NCBI GenBank assembly: GCA_944320105.1
Contig: CALUGA010000012.1
Coordinates: forward strand, 1 to 60,796
DNA: 60,796 nt
Direction of reading: 5' to 3'
Source: an uncultured Prevotella sp.
Lineage (GTDB): Bacteria; Bacteroidota; Bacteroidia; Bacteroidales; Bacteroidaceae
The notes under the pieces are model-generated. The model did no database searches. It was given only the letters and a program-made list of their open reading frames with translations, and was not told where the DNA came from. The translations under genes were made by a program, and so were the position numbers. Positions 24,857-34,656 of the stretch are shown here, piece after piece; within the stretch, counting starts at the first letter, position 1; each line of letters opens with the position of its first letter.

Positions 24857-27226
24857 TCAATTGTATTCCGACGGCGACACGCCCGTGGCCTTCTTGAAGC
24901 AGCGGCTGAAGTACTTGGGGTCGGAGAATCCGCAGCGGTAGGCCACCTCCGACACGTTGCCCGAGCGGGTGCGGAGCAGTTCCTTGGCGCGAGCCATGCG
25001 CGCCTCCTGGATGAAATTGTTTGGCGTGGAGCCAAACACGCGCTTCATGTTGAGGTAGAACACCGAGCGGCTCATGCCCATGGCCTGCGCAAAGCTGTCC
25101 ACCGACAGCTCCGAATTGCTTATGTTAGCCTCCATGTATTCCCTGGCCTTGGCCGCCCACGCCTCGTCGCGCTCCCTCTGCGCATCGGCGGGCGGCGGTG
25201 CCGGAGCCTCGGGCCGCTTCTCGCCATGCTTAAGCCAGGCGTATTCCATGCGCTCGCCCATGGTCAGCTTGATGTCGCTAAGCTCGCGCTGCAGCCTCCT
25301 TACATACCTCACGAGCCTCACCACGGCGTATGCCGCCAGCAGCAGCAGGCCCCCGTAGAGCATCCATGCCACGGGGCGCTCGTTGAAGCGTGGCGTGCGG
25401 TGGATGGTGATAACCCGCTCGTTGTCGGTCCAGATGCCGTCGCCGTTGGTCGACTTTATGCGCAGACGGTAAGTGCCGGCGGGCAGGTTGGCGTAGCGTA
25501 TGTGGTTGTCGGTGGTGAAGTTCCAGTCTGTATCGAGCCCCTCAAGCATATAGGCATACTCTATCTGCTCGTTCTTGTTGTAGTCGAGGGCAGCCATCTC
25601 TATGGCAAAGCCCCTCTCCTCGGGCTTCAGCTCAAGGCGGTCGGGGCAGTTGGTGACTATCGGCGGCACGTAGCCGCTCTTGCGAACCTCTTCTGGATTG
25701 AACTCAAGCACACCCTGCGACGTGCCTATCACGAGGCGGCCGCCCGCCGTACACACGGGGCGGGCTTCGGAAAAGACGAAGCCCCCGCTGAACATGCTGC
25801 GCTTGAAGTTGGTGCTCACCTCGGTGGCGGGGTCGAAACAGCTGAGCGACGCGCCCGAAACGAGCCACAGCCGCCCTTGGGCGTCCTCGCCGAGCGACTT
25901 TACCACGTCGCTGGCCAGGCCCTGCTCGGTGGTGTACGGGCAGAAGGAGAGCGTGTCGGAGAGCAGGTCGCGGCTGAGCACTCGGCAGAGGCCACCGCCG
26001 TAGGTGGCGGCGAAGACGGCCCCTGAGCGCGCCACGAGTATGTCGGTGACGCGGTTGCTGCTCAGCGACGAGGCGCAGGCGGGGTCGCGGCGGTTGGCGT
26101 GGAAGCGCATGGCCGCCACGTTGCGCTCTATGCGCGCCGTGTAGAGGCCGGTGTTGGTGCCGGCTATCAGCACGTCGCCCGGGGCTATGGCGAGGCGGTG
26201 AATCTCCACTTCGCCCTCGTGGAGCGGCGGCAGTCCGCCCCCGGCGTTGACGAAGGCCACGCGCCCCGATGGCGCCACGGTGGCCACGTTGAGCCCCCCG
26301 CCGTATGTGCCTATCCACATACGGCCATATCGGTCTTCCACTATTGAGTAAACATCGTTGTGGCTAAGCCCCCGCGCGGAGCCTTCGGCTGCCGTGTAGC
26401 GGCTCACCCTGAAGCCCCCGGGGGCAGGCACGAAGCAGAACAGGCCGCTGCCCTTGGCCCCCATCCACACCCAGCCCCGGCTGTCCTGGCACAGGCAGTA
26501 GGCGTTGTGGCCAAAGCGCACGGGCTGCCCCTCCATCCGCCCCGAGGAGCCAACGTAGCCCACGAGCTGCCCCCTGCTGTCCTCTATGCGCACGTAGCCG
26601 TTCTTGTCGGCCACCCAGAGGCGGCCCCGGCGGTCCTCAAGCAGGGCGCGCACCTCCTCCTCGGCGCCCGTTCCGGCCTTGCGGTTGCCTATGGGTCGCG
26701 CGGAGAACGATATGCGGTCGAGCCCCTTCATCGTCTGCACCCAGATGCCTCCCTGGCGGTCCTTGAGCAGTATGCGCACGGGCAGGCCCTGGTACCGGGG
26801 CATGGCATCCACGGTGGAGCGCGTCTGCGCATCGGGCCTGTAGGCCCTGCCAAGGTTGTGCCTCGGCCCCTTGTAACGCTCGAACTTGCGCGATGCGCGC
26901 CTGAAGGCGAAGTACTCGCCCCGCACGCGGCAGAGGATGTCGCCCCCGGGCAGCTCGCATATATAGTCGATGCGGTTGATGTCGAGCGGGCAGTTGTCGC
27001 CCGGGCGCGCCTTGAAGCAGCGCAGGCGGTAGCCGTCGTAGCGGTAGAGGCCGTCCCACGAGGCCAGCCATATAAGGCCCACGCTGTCCTGCACCACGCA
27101 GGTGACGGGGCTTTCGGAGAAGCCGTCGCTCTCGTCGAAGCTCGTCACGCGCACTCCCCCGCCGTCGCCGAGGGCGGCGGCGGCGCACAGTGCCACGAGC
27201 ATAAGTGCCAACATTCGTCTCATCAT
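24857..27226 (-). CDS. Membrane-spanning beta-propeller / AraC-type regulator without kinase
   Basis: 789 residues. After a signal peptide come repeated two-component-regulator propeller blades such as GLIWLASWDGLYRYDG, GRMWIGTYGGGLNVAT and GRLWLVSGASLSCFD. A Y_Y_Y domain follows (ending YANLPAGTYRLRIKSTNGDG), then one membrane helix near 615-640, a short helical linker and a C-terminal AraC/XylS helix-turn-helix (about 685-789, ending FSRCFKKATGVSPSEYN). Unlike normal hybrid two-component systems there is no histidine kinase, ATPase or receiver domain. It probably senses an oligosaccharide in the periplasm and controls the divergent GH95 and PL1 genes. ATG 27226 starts the signal peptide. 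Confidence 0.9.
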   Translation of the reverse strand: MMRRMLALMLVALCAAAALGDGGGVRVTSFDESDGFSESPVTCVVQDSVGLIWLASWDGLYRYDGYRLRCFKARPGDNCPLDINRIDYICELPGGDILCRVRGEYFAFRRASRKFERYKGPRHNLGRAYRPDAQTRSTVDAMPRYQGLPVRILLKDRQGGIWVQTMKGLDRISFSARPIGNRKAGTGAEEEVRALLEDRRGRLWVADKNGYVRIEDSRGQLVGYVGSSGRMEGQPVRFGHNAYCLCQDSRGWVWMGAKGSGLFCFVPAPGGFRVSRYTAAEGSARGLSHNDVYSIVEDRYGRMWIGTYGGGLNVATVAPSGRVAFVNAGGGLPPLHEGEVEIHRLAIAPGDVLIAGTNTGLYTARIERNVAAMRFHANRRDPACASSLSSNRVTDILVARSGAVFAATYGGGLCRVLSRDLLSDTLSFCPYTTEQGLASDVVKSLGEDAQGRLWLVSGASLSCFDPATEVSTNFKRSMFSGGFVFSEARPVCTAGGRLVIGTSQGVLEFNPEEVRKSGYVPPIVTNCPDRLELKPEERGFAIEMAALDYNKNEQIEYAYMLEGLDTDWNFTTDNHIRYANLPAGTYRLRIKSTNGDGIWTDNERVITIHRTPRFNERPVAWMLYGGLLLLAAYAVVRLVRYVRRLQRELSDIKLTMGERMEYAWLKHGEKRPEAPAPPPADAQRERDEAWAAKAREYMEANISNSELSVDSFAQAMGMSRSVFYLNMKRVFGSTPNNFIQEARMARAKELLRTRSGNVSEVAYRCGFSDPKYFSRCFKKATGVSPSEYN

Positions 27227-27253
27227 TGTTCTCTGCTTGGGGGTTACTCTGTG

Positions 27254-27261
27254 CAAAGGTA
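27254..27261 (-). promoter_or_regulatory. -7 box for the propeller/AraC regulator gene
   Basis: TACCTTTG on the minus strand, 28 bases before the ATG. The 309-base gap to GH95 also holds GC-rich repeats (CCCGTGGCGGCGGGCGGGCG) and the GH95 -7 box, so this is a divergent control region. Confidence 0.55.
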
Positions 27262-27458
27262 GTGAAAAATGCGCTAAAACCCGCGCCCCGCCCCATTTAT
27301 TTGCCCGTGGCGGCGGGCGGGCGGCACCCGTGGCGGGGCGCAGGGGCGGGGCGGCACGCCGTTAGGACAATAGTACCGAATGTGGCGGACAACCAGCCCG
27401 GAACACGATAATGCACCCCTGCGGTACGATTTTCGCCCCACGGCGGCGGCCTTTTGCA

Positions 27459-27466
27459 TACCTTTG
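27459..27466 (+). promoter_or_regulatory. -7 box for the GH95 gene
   Basis: TACCTTTG, the same form as the regulator box, about 70 bases before the ATG. No good -33 box, which fits a promoter that needs an activator. Confidence 0.55.
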
Positions 27467-27535
27467 CGCTGCCAACATACGGGAAACAAATTATTTACCT
27501 ATATATATTACCTTACTATTCTGAGTCTTAACAAA

Positions 27536-30028
27536 ATGAGACATTTAATCATGACCCTTGCATCGGCAGCGCTCGCGCTGTCGGTGCAAGCCAACCCTAA
27601 GGAGCTGTGCCTGTGGTACGACGAGCCGGCCGGCTCCTGGAACGAGGCCCTGCCCATAGGCAACGGCAGGCTGGCCGCCATGGTCTTCGGCGGCCCCGAG
27701 GCCGAGCAGCTGCAGCTCAACGAGGAGACCATATCAAAAGGCTCGCCATACAACAACTACAGCACCGAGACCCCGGCCATAATCGGCGACATACGCAAGC
27801 TCATCTTCATGGGCCGCAGCGACTCGGCGCAGGTGCTGGCCGAGCGGATGCTCGCCCCGCGCGAGCTTGGCAACGGCGGCGCCTACCAGACGGCGGGCAG
27901 CCTCAACGTTACCTTCAGCGGCCACAAGGGCTACTCCGACTACCGCCGCGAGCTTAAGGTGGACAGCGCGCTCTCGGTGGTTACATACCGCGTGGGCGAC
28001 ACGTATTATAAGGAGGAGGCCTTCGCCTCGCTCGCCGACCAGCTCATCATCGTGCGCTACACGGCCTCGAAGCCCGGCAGCATAAGCCTCGCCGCAAGGC
28101 TGTCGTACCCCGAGGGAGGCACCGTGGCCACGCGGGCCGAGGGCCATAGGCTCACCCTTGAGGGCACCACGCAGAAGGCTGCGGCCAAGGTGCCGGGCAA
28201 GGTGCGCTTCATCGTCAGCGCAGCCGTGCAGAACGAGGGCGGCGCGCTGGCCGCACGGGGCGACAGCATCAGCGTGAGCGGGGCCGACGCCGTGACCATA
28301 CGCATAGCCATGGCCACCAACTTCGTGAACTACAAGGACATTTCGGCCAACCCCGAGCGGCGCATTGCCGCCTACATGGAGGCCGCCACAAGGCCCTACG
28401 CCGAGGCCCGCGCAGCCCACGTGGCCCGCTACCGCGAGCAGTTCTGCCGCATGAGCCTCGACCTCGGCCCCGACCGCTATGCCTCGAAGACCACCGACGA
28501 GCGCATACGCGACTTCAAGCAAACGGCCGACGGCCACCTCGTGGCGCTCTACTTCCAGTTTGGCCGCTACCTGCTCATAAGCTCGTCGCAGCCCGGATGC
28601 CAGCCCGCCAACCTGCAGGGCAAGTGGAACGCCAAGCTCAACCCGGCGTGGAAGTGCCGCTACACGGTGAACATAAACACCGAAATGAACTACTGGCCGG
28701 CCGAGCCGTGCAACCTCAGCGAGCTGCACGAGCCGCTGGTGCAGATGGTGCGCGAGCTGAGCCAGGCCGGCGCCGAGACGGCACGGAAGATGTACGGCTG
28801 CCGAGGGTGGGTGTGCCACCACAACACCGACCTGTGGCGCATGACCGGCGCGGTGGACAAGGTGTACAGCGGAGTGTGGCCAACGGCAGGCGCGTGGTTC
28901 TGCCAGCACCTGTGGAACCGCTACCTTTACAGCGGCGACAGGGCCTACCTGCGCTCCGTCTACCCGCTGATGAAGGGGGCGGCTGAGTTCTTCGCCGACT
29001 TCATGGTGCGCGACCCGCGCACGGGCCGCCTCGTGGTTTGCCCCTCGGTGTCGCCCGAGAACAAGCCCAACCGCAAGCCCAAGGCCAACGTCTACGCCGG
29101 CATAACCATGGACAACCAGCTCGTGGGCGACCTCTTCACCAACACGGCAGCCGCTGCCGCCATACTCGGCACCGACAAGGCGTTTGCCGACACGCTGCTC
29201 CAGATGCGCTCGCAGCTCACACCGCTGCGCATAGGCAAGCACGGGCAGCTGCAGGAGTGGGCCGACGACTGGGACAACCCCCGTGACCACCACCGCCACG
29301 TGTCGCACCTCTGGGGCCTCTACCCCGGCACCGAGATATCGCCGCTGCGCAGCCCCGGGGCCTTTGCAGCCGCCAGGACGTCGCTCACGCAGCGCGGCGA
29401 CCAGTCAACCGGATGGTCCATGGGCTGGAAGGTGTGCCTCTGGGCGCGCCTGCTCGACGGCGACCACGCCCTGAAGCTCATCAAGGACCAGCTGTCGCTC
29501 GTGCCTTCGCACGTTGAGAAGGGCCAGGGCGGCGGCACATACGCCAATATGTTCGACGCACACCCGCCATTCCAGATAGACGGCAACTTCGGCTGCACGG
29601 CCGGCATAGCCGAGATGCTCGTGCAGAGCCACGACGGCGCGGTGGCACTGCTGCCCGCCCTGCCGGCCGAGTGGGCCAGCGGCGAGGTGCGCGGCCTGCG
29701 CACCGTGGGCGGCTTCGTAGTAGAGCAGCTGCGGTGGGAGAATGGGCGCATAGCCGAGGCCCGCATACGCAGCACCATAGGCGGCAACCTGCGCCTGCGC
29801 TCAAAGGCCGCGCTAACGTCGGCCTCGCACACGCTGAAGCCCGCCGACGGCGCGCAGCCCAACCCCAACCCGCTCTTCGCCACGTGGACCATGCCGGTGG
29901 AGCAGGTGCGCCCCGACGGTTCCTACACCCCCGCCCAAGGCGGCAGCGCGCCCGCCCGGGCAGCCCAGGCCGCCGTCTACGACGTGGCCACGCAGCCCGG
30001 CGACGTGGTAGTGGTGAAAGGAAACTGA
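27536..30028 (+). CDS. Glycoside hydrolase family 95
   Basis: 830 residues, full length for GH95 (alpha-L-fucosidase or alpha-L-galactosidase). The signal peptide is [19 protein letters not shown]. The N-terminal domain starts [21 protein letters not shown]. The alpha/alpha-barrel contains [14 protein letters not shown] (about 380, substrate and water-positioning Asn) and LQEWADDWD (about 571, general acid region), then [13 protein letters not shown] and [12 protein letters not shown]. It removes fucose or L-galactose side chains from plant polysaccharides such as xyloglucan or rhamnogalacturonan II. It is divergent from the propeller/AraC regulator, its likely controller. Confidence 0.93.
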   Translation: MRHLIMTLASAALALSVQANPKELCLWYDEPAGSWNEALPIGNGRLAAMVFGGPEAEQLQLNEETISKGSPYNNYSTETPAIIGDIRKLIFMGRSDSAQVLAERMLAPRELGNGGAYQTAGSLNVTFSGHKGYSDYRRELKVDSALSVVTYRVGDTYYKEEAFASLADQLIIVRYTASKPGSISLAARLSYPEGGTVATRAEGHRLTLEGTTQKAAAKVPGKVRFIVSAAVQNEGGALAARGDSISVSGADAVTIRIAMATNFVNYKDISANPERRIAAYMEAATRPYAEARAAHVARYREQFCRMSLDLGPDRYASKTTDERIRDFKQTADGHLVALYFQFGRYLLISSSQPGCQPANLQGKWNAKLNPAWKCRYTVNINTEMNYWPAEPCNLSELHEPLVQMVRELSQAGAETARKMYGCRGWVCHHNTDLWRMTGAVDKVYSGVWPTAGAWFCQHLWNRYLYSGDRAYLRSVYPLMKGAAEFFADFMVRDPRTGRLVVCPSVSPENKPNRKPKANVYAGITMDNQLVGDLFTNTAAAAAILGTDKAFADTLLQMRSQLTPLRIGKHGQLQEWADDWDNPRDHHRHVSHLWGLYPGTEISPLRSPGAFAAARTSLTQRGDQSTGWSMGWKVCLWARLLDGDHALKLIKDQLSLVPSHVEKGQGGGTYANMFDAHPPFQIDGNFGCTAGIAEMLVQSHDGAVALLPALPAEWASGEVRGLRTVGGFVVEQLRWENGRIAEARIRSTIGGNLRLRSKAALTSASHTLKPADGAQPNPNPLFATWTMPVEQVRPDGSYTPAQGGSAPARAAQAAVYDVATQPGDVVVVKGN

Positions 30029-30057
30029 AATCCCAACCCATCATAAACCTAACCCCA

Positions 30058-30093
30058 AGGGTGCGCCCGGCGTGAGCCGCGCGCACCCTTTTA
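30058..30093 (+). terminator. Terminator of the GH95 gene
   Basis: GGGTGCGC pairs with GCGCACCC around a CG-rich inner loop, followed by TTTT. Confidence 0.75.
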
Positions 30094-30244
30094 TGCTATA
30101 TATATAATATGTGTACGCATTCGCAGGCAGCCCCTTGCGCTCACCTGCCTACGGCAGCCGCCCCCGGGCGGTTAACATTTTTATATTAATGGAAATGGCA
30201 AGCACGGCCTTGCCCAACCCGCTGATGCACAGCGCATTGGCAAA

Positions 30245-30332
30245 CGTGCCGTTTTGGCCTGCCAAGCAGGCCATGCCGCAGCCCGGAACAGGCCGTTCGG
30301 CCCTGCTGCCCGGCGCGCACCCTGCACGTGAG
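30245..30332 (+). repeat. 22-bp tandem repeat array 4
   Basis: Units start at 30245, 30267, 30289 and 30311, exactly 22 bp apart (CGTGCCGTTTTGGC, CAGGCCATGCCGCA, CAGGCCGTTCGGCC). A palindrome-like block (AACCCGCTGATGCACAGCG) lies on the left. It sits in the 459-base gap between GH95 and PL1. Confidence 0.8.
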
Positions 30333-30406
30333 CGCAGCAGGGCGCTTCTTGGTTGCATATTTGCAAGTTGACGCCGCGCCTCGGGGCAAACAATCATCCG
30401 CCAAGG

Positions 30407-30438
30407 CTTGCATTATTGAAATTAAAAAAGTAACTTTG
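30407..30438 (+). promoter_or_regulatory. Promoter of the pectate lyase gene
   Basis: CTTG at 30407-30410, a 20-base spacer, TAACTTTG at 30431-30438. Confidence 0.65.
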
Positions 30439-30487
30439 CAACCGATACCCACCAATGACTGAAACAACAACTTAAAGCATAAAAAGC

Positions 30488-33190
30488 ATGAAAAGGACAT
30501 CGGCCATCTGCGCCGCGCTGGCCATAGCCATGGCGGCCACGGCTCAGAAGATAGACTTCAACAACACCACCTCGTGGGCCGAGGACAGGCTCACCGAAAC
30601 GGGCTACACGCCCTGGGCCATAGGCCAAGGCACGTCGTTCACCACCACCGCCGACGGCATAACCATAACCGTGGCACTGCCCGAAGGCACCACGGGGCAG
30701 GTGATAAAGGGCAACTGGTGGAAACAGGGCGTGCAGTCGCACTCCAAGCTCGTGGGCGACGGCATCGCCGTCTACGCCCTCGACGCCGAAGGCAACACCC
30801 CGCAGATACAAGAGGGCAGCGTGGCCATAAGCGTAACACTGGGCGGCCTGGCCGCAGGCGAGCACTCGCTGCTGGCCTACCACAACAACACCGACGGCTA
30901 CGACACGCCGCCCATCGACGTAACCGTGGGCGGCGGGCAGGCCGCCACGGGCATACGCCAGACCAACCGCGCCACCACGGCCTCGGAGAGCGGCCAGTCG
31001 TACATCACGTTCACCGCCACCGAGGGCCAGCCCGTAACCATAACATACCGCACAGCCCCCGAGGCAGGCACTGACTACACCCAGGGCCAGACAGCCACCA
31101 CGCTCTTCATCAACGCCATAGTGATAGACGAGCCTAACCCGCTGACCACAGCCGCCAACCCAACGCCGGCCAACGGCGACGAGCACGCCGCCACCACGGC
31201 CACGCCAGAAGAGGAGGCCGAGGGCCTGACAGGGGCAGTGGAGCTGGGCTGGACGCCCGCCGCACAGGCCACGCGCCACCACGTGTACATAGGCACCGAG
31301 CCGGGCGCGCTCACCGAGGTGGCCACCACCACCGAGCCAACCCACACCATGCAGGGGGCCGACCCCTTCACCACGTACTACTGGCGAGTTGACGAGGAAG
31401 ACGCCGAGGGCAACACCTACCGGGGCGAAACGTGGTCGTTCCGCCCGCGCCGCGTGGCCTTCCCCGGGGCCGAGGGCTACGGCCGCTTTGCCATAGGCGG
31501 CAGGGGCGGCGCCGTTTACCACGTAACCTCGCTCGCCGACGACCCCGACAACCCGCAGCCCGGCACGCTGCGCTACGGCATCACGCAGCTCAGCGGCCCG
31601 CGCACCATCGTGTTCGACGTGGGCGGGGTAATCACCCTCAAGGAGAGGCTCACCGTGCCAGACAAGTACGTAACCATAGCCGGGCAGACGGCGCCGGGCC
31701 GCGGCATAATGCTCAAGGGCAAGCCCTTCGGCATGCAGAGCGACGGCGTTACCCGGTTCATGCGCATGCGCCTCGGCGGGGCCGACGACTGGGACGGCCA
31801 CTCGCCCAACCCCAACACCAGCGACGGGCTCGGCATGGCCGGCAACGACCACTCCATAATGGACCACTGCTCCGTGAGCTGGACCATCGACGAGGCTTTC
31901 AGCTCACGCAACGCCAAGAACGTTACCCTGCAGCGAACGCTCATATCGGAGGCCCTGAACCAGGCCGGACACAAGAACTACGACAGCTACACCAACCACG
32001 GCTACGCCGCAACCATAGGAGGCGACTGCGGCTCATACCACCACAACCTGCTGGCCCACTGCGAGGGGCGCAACTGGAGCATGGCAGGCGGCCTTGACGG
32101 CGACGGAGCCTACGCCGGCCACCACGACATGGTGAACAACGTGTGCTACAACTGGGGAGGCCGGGCCTGCGACGGCGGCACACACGAGGGCCAGTTCGTG
32201 AACAACTACTACAAGATGGGGCCGGCCACCACGCAGCGCACACTGCTCAAGGCCGACCTCGAAGGCACCGGCAAAGGCTCGCAGAGCTACTACGTGAGCG
32301 GCAACATACGCGAGAACGCCGACGGAAGCCTCACCACCGACAAGCTCGGCGACACCTACCGCTACACCACATCGGGCGGGCAGGTGGTAGACTGGGAGGT
32401 GTTCCGCCAAGAGCCTTTCTTCGAGTCGCACATAAGCATCGAGCCTGCCCGGCAGGCACTGCGCACCGTGCTCTCCGACGTGGGCTGCAACCAGCCCGCC
32501 CCCGACAACCACGACGAGCGCATGGTGAGCGAGACCCTCAGCGGCACCACGTCGACCGTGGGCAGCCGCACGGGCAAGAAGGGCCTAATCGACAAGGAGA
32601 GCGACGCCGAGGGATTCAGCGGCCTGAACATCGTGGAGACCGCCAGGCCCGAGGGATTCGACACCGACCGGGACGGAGTGCCCGACTGGTTCGAGCAGCT
32701 CGCAGGCACCAACAAGGCCACGCCCGACAACAACCAGATGAGCCAGGCCTACCCTGCATACACCAACCTTGAGCGATACACCAACTGGATGGCGCAGCCC
32801 CACTTCATAGTAAAGGCGGGCAGCCCCGCCGAGATAGACCTCAGGCCCTACTTCGCAGGCTTCCCCGAAGGCACGTTCAGCCTCGCCTCCGAGAGCGGCG
32901 CGGCCACCATAACCGCCGGCGGCACCCTAACGGCCATATCGCCCGACGAGGGCCTCATATCGGTAAGCGTGACGGTGGCCGACGAGGCCAGCCAGACCTC
33001 CATGCAGAGGCAGGTGAACATAGCCTTCGCCGACGAGCTGCCGCAAACCGAGGTGAGCACCGGCATAAGCCGGGTGCGCCCCGACAGCACCGAGGCCGGC
33101 GCCCCCACCTACACCCTGCAGGGCATCAAGGTGAGCCGCCCCACGCAAGGCATATACATCGGCCAAGGCAAGAAATACGTAGGCAAATAG
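30488..33190 (+). CDS. Multidomain secreted pectate lyase (PL1-type)
   Basis: 900 residues. There is a signal peptide (about 1-20), one or two N-terminal beta domains, and a fibronectin-III-like domain (about 215-320, VELGWTPAAQATRHHVYIG to YYWRVDEE). The pectate-lyase beta-helix starts at FPGAEGYGRFAIGGRGG (about 324), with VTIAGQTAPGRGIMLKG and ADDWDGHSPNPNTSDGLGMA. A calcium-type motif DTDRDGVPDWFE is near 723. The end, YTLQGIKVSRPTQGIYI, resembles C-terminal secretion-sorting tails common in Prevotella, suggesting type IX export or surface display (inference). It cleaves polygalacturonate by beta-elimination. Confidence 0.92.
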   Translation: MKRTSAICAALAIAMAATAQKIDFNNTTSWAEDRLTETGYTPWAIGQGTSFTTTADGITITVALPEGTTGQVIKGNWWKQGVQSHSKLVGDGIAVYALDAEGNTPQIQEGSVAISVTLGGLAAGEHSLLAYHNNTDGYDTPPIDVTVGGGQAATGIRQTNRATTASESGQSYITFTATEGQPVTITYRTAPEAGTDYTQGQTATTLFINAIVIDEPNPLTTAANPTPANGDEHAATTATPEEEAEGLTGAVELGWTPAAQATRHHVYIGTEPGALTEVATTTEPTHTMQGADPFTTYYWRVDEEDAEGNTYRGETWSFRPRRVAFPGAEGYGRFAIGGRGGAVYHVTSLADDPDNPQPGTLRYGITQLSGPRTIVFDVGGVITLKERLTVPDKYVTIAGQTAPGRGIMLKGKPFGMQSDGVTRFMRMRLGGADDWDGHSPNPNTSDGLGMAGNDHSIMDHCSVSWTIDEAFSSRNAKNVTLQRTLISEALNQAGHKNYDSYTNHGYAATIGGDCGSYHHNLLAHCEGRNWSMAGGLDGDGAYAGHHDMVNNVCYNWGGRACDGGTHEGQFVNNYYKMGPATTQRTLLKADLEGTGKGSQSYYVSGNIRENADGSLTTDKLGDTYRYTTSGGQVVDWEVFRQEPFFESHISIEPARQALRTVLSDVGCNQPAPDNHDERMVSETLSGTTSTVGSRTGKKGLIDKESDAEGFSGLNIVETARPEGFDTDRDGVPDWFEQLAGTNKATPDNNQMSQAYPAYTNLERYTNWMAQPHFIVKAGSPAEIDLRPYFAGFPEGTFSLASESGAATITAGGTLTAISPDEGLISVSVTVADEASQTSMQRQVNIAFADELPQTEVSTGISRVRPDSTEAGAPTYTLQGIKVSRPTQGIYIGQGKKYVGK

Positions 33191-33202
33191 GCCCATGGAA
33201 GG

Positions 33203-33260
33203 GCAATAGCCGCCCGTTTTTTGCCGCCGAGGCAAAAAAAACGGGCGGCGGCTATTGCCG
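33203..33260. terminator. Long hairpin terminator after the pectate lyase gene
   Basis: GGCAATAGCCGCCCGTTTTT on the left and AAAACGGGCGG...GGCTATTGCC on the right form a near-perfect stem of over 20 bp. Its right edge overlaps the -33 box (ATTG at 33254-33257) of the next promoter. Confidence 0.85.
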
Positions 33261-33276
33261 TTAGGGGCAAAATGTG

Positions 33277-33284
33277 TATATTTG
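33277..33284 (+). promoter_or_regulatory. -7 box for the U32 gene
   Basis: TATATTTG, with ATTG 19 bases upstream. Transcription would start about 100 bases before the gene and run through a terminator hairpin. Confidence 0.65.
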
Positions 33285-33343
33285 CAGGCGGTTACAAACC
33301 CTGGGCACAGGGGAAACGCCAATGAATCGCCAATGAAATGATG

Positions 33344-33375
33344 GCCCATCGTTGACCGACGGTGGGCATTTTTTT
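33344..33375 (+). terminator. Intrinsic terminator inside the U32 leader (possible attenuator)
   Basis: A nine-pair stem (GCCCATCGT with ACGGTGGGC, one G-U pair) and a six-base loop, then seven Ts at 33369-33375. It lies between the promoter and the ATG at 33391. A second small hairpin (CCCT...AGGG at 33299-33313) and the direct repeat GCCAATGA lie just upstream. Confidence 0.75.
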
Positions 33376-33390
33376 AACACGCAAAGCCCA

Positions 33391-34656
33391 ATGGACCACG
33401 CAAGCAGGACAACACTCACACCAAGCGACTTCGAGATAATGGCCCCCGTAGGCTCGCGCGAGAGCCTGGCCGCCGCCATGCAGGCCGGGGCCGGCTCGGT
33501 TTACTTCGGCATAGGCCGCCTCAACATGAGGGCGCGCTCGGCCAACACGTTCACCGAGGACGACCTCGCCGAGATAGCGCGGGAGTGCGCCGCACGGGGG
33601 ATAAAGACTTACCTCACCGTAAACACCATAATATACGACGAGGACATGGACGCCATGCGCCGCACCGTGGACGCCGCCCAGGAGGCCGGCATAACGGCGG
33701 TGATAGCCGGCGACGTGGCCGTGATGGAGTACTGCCGCCGCCAGGGCATGGAGGTTCACCTCTCTACGCAGCTCAACATAAGCAACACCGAGGCCCTGCG
33801 CTTCTACTCGCGCTACGCCGACGTGGCCGTGCTGGCGCGCGAGCTGCGCATGGAGCAGGTGGCCGAGATACACCGGCGCATCGTGGAAGAGGGCATCTGC
33901 GGCCCCTCGGGGCAGCCCGTGAGGATAGAGATGTTCTGCCACGGCGCGCTCTGCATGGCCATCAGCGGCAAGTGCTACCTCAGCCTGGCCGAGGCTGGGC
34001 GCTCGGCCAACAGGGGCGAGTGCGTGCAGATATGCCGCCGCTCCTACACCGTGACCGACACCGAGACGGGCAACCAGCTGGAGATAGACAACAAGTACAT
34101 AATGAGCCCCAAGGACTTGAAGACCGTGCGCTTCATCGACCGCATGATGGAGGCGGGCGTGAGGGTGTTCAAGATAGAGGGCAGGGCGCGCGGCCCGGAG
34201 TACGTCAGCAACGTGGTGAGGTGCTACAAGGAGGCCATAGCTGCCGTGCTCGACGGCACCTTCACCGAGGAGCGCAAGGACGAGTGGGACCGCAGGCTGG
34301 CCACGGTGTTCAACCGCGGCTTCTGGGACGGCTACTACCAGGGCCAGCGCCTGGGCGAGTGGAACAGCCACTACGGCTCCTGCGCCACCGAGCGCAAGGT
34401 TTACGTGGGCCGGGGGGTGAAGTATTTCTCGCGGCTGGGCGTGGCCGAGTTCAGCGTTGACGCCGCCGAGTTCTCCTTGGGCGACAAGATGCTCATCACT
34501 GGGCCTACCACAGGGGCCGTCTACGTAACCCCCGACGAGATTCACGACGACGCCGGGGCCGTGCAGACGGCGCGCCAAGGCACCCGCGTGGCCTTCGCCG
34601 TGCCGGTGAAGGTGAGGCCCAGCGACAAGCTCTTCCGCATTGACGTTGGAAGTTAA
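33391..34656 (+). CDS. Peptidase U32 family protein (TrhP/RlhA type)
   Basis: 421 residues. It starts FEIMAPVGSRESLAAAMQAGAGSVYFG, and has the U32 signature EMFCHGALCMAISGKCYLS near 180-200 with its cysteines. Many former U32 peptidases are in fact RNA hydroxylation proteins (TrhP on tRNA, RlhA on 23S rRNA), and an RNA-modification role is as likely as proteolysis. ATG 33391 is the first start after the leader terminator. The gene probably shares a transcript with sufE. Its stop codon is part of a heptad array. Confidence 0.88.
   Translation: MDHASRTTLTPSDFEIMAPVGSRESLAAAMQAGAGSVYFGIGRLNMRARSANTFTEDDLAEIARECAARGIKTYLTVNTIIYDEDMDAMRRTVDAAQEAGITAVIAGDVAVMEYCRRQGMEVHLSTQLNISNTEALRFYSRYADVAVLARELRMEQVAEIHRRIVEEGICGPSGQPVRIEMFCHGALCMAISGKCYLSLAEAGRSANRGECVQICRRSYTVTDTETGNQLEIDNKYIMSPKDLKTVRFIDRMMEAGVRVFKIEGRARGPEYVSNVVRCYKEAIAAVLDGTFTEERKDEWDRRLATVFNRGFWDGYYQGQRLGEWNSHYGSCATERKVYVGRGVKYFSRLGVAEFSVDAAEFSLGDKMLITGPTTGAVYVTPDEIHDDAGAVQTARQGTRVAFAVPVKVRPSDKLFRIDVGS

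Noticed and set aside
24857-27226. Frameshift or truncation explaining the missing kinase domains
   Set aside because: The frame is open from the sensor through the membrane helix to the AraC domain, with a sensible linker, so the protein looks intact.
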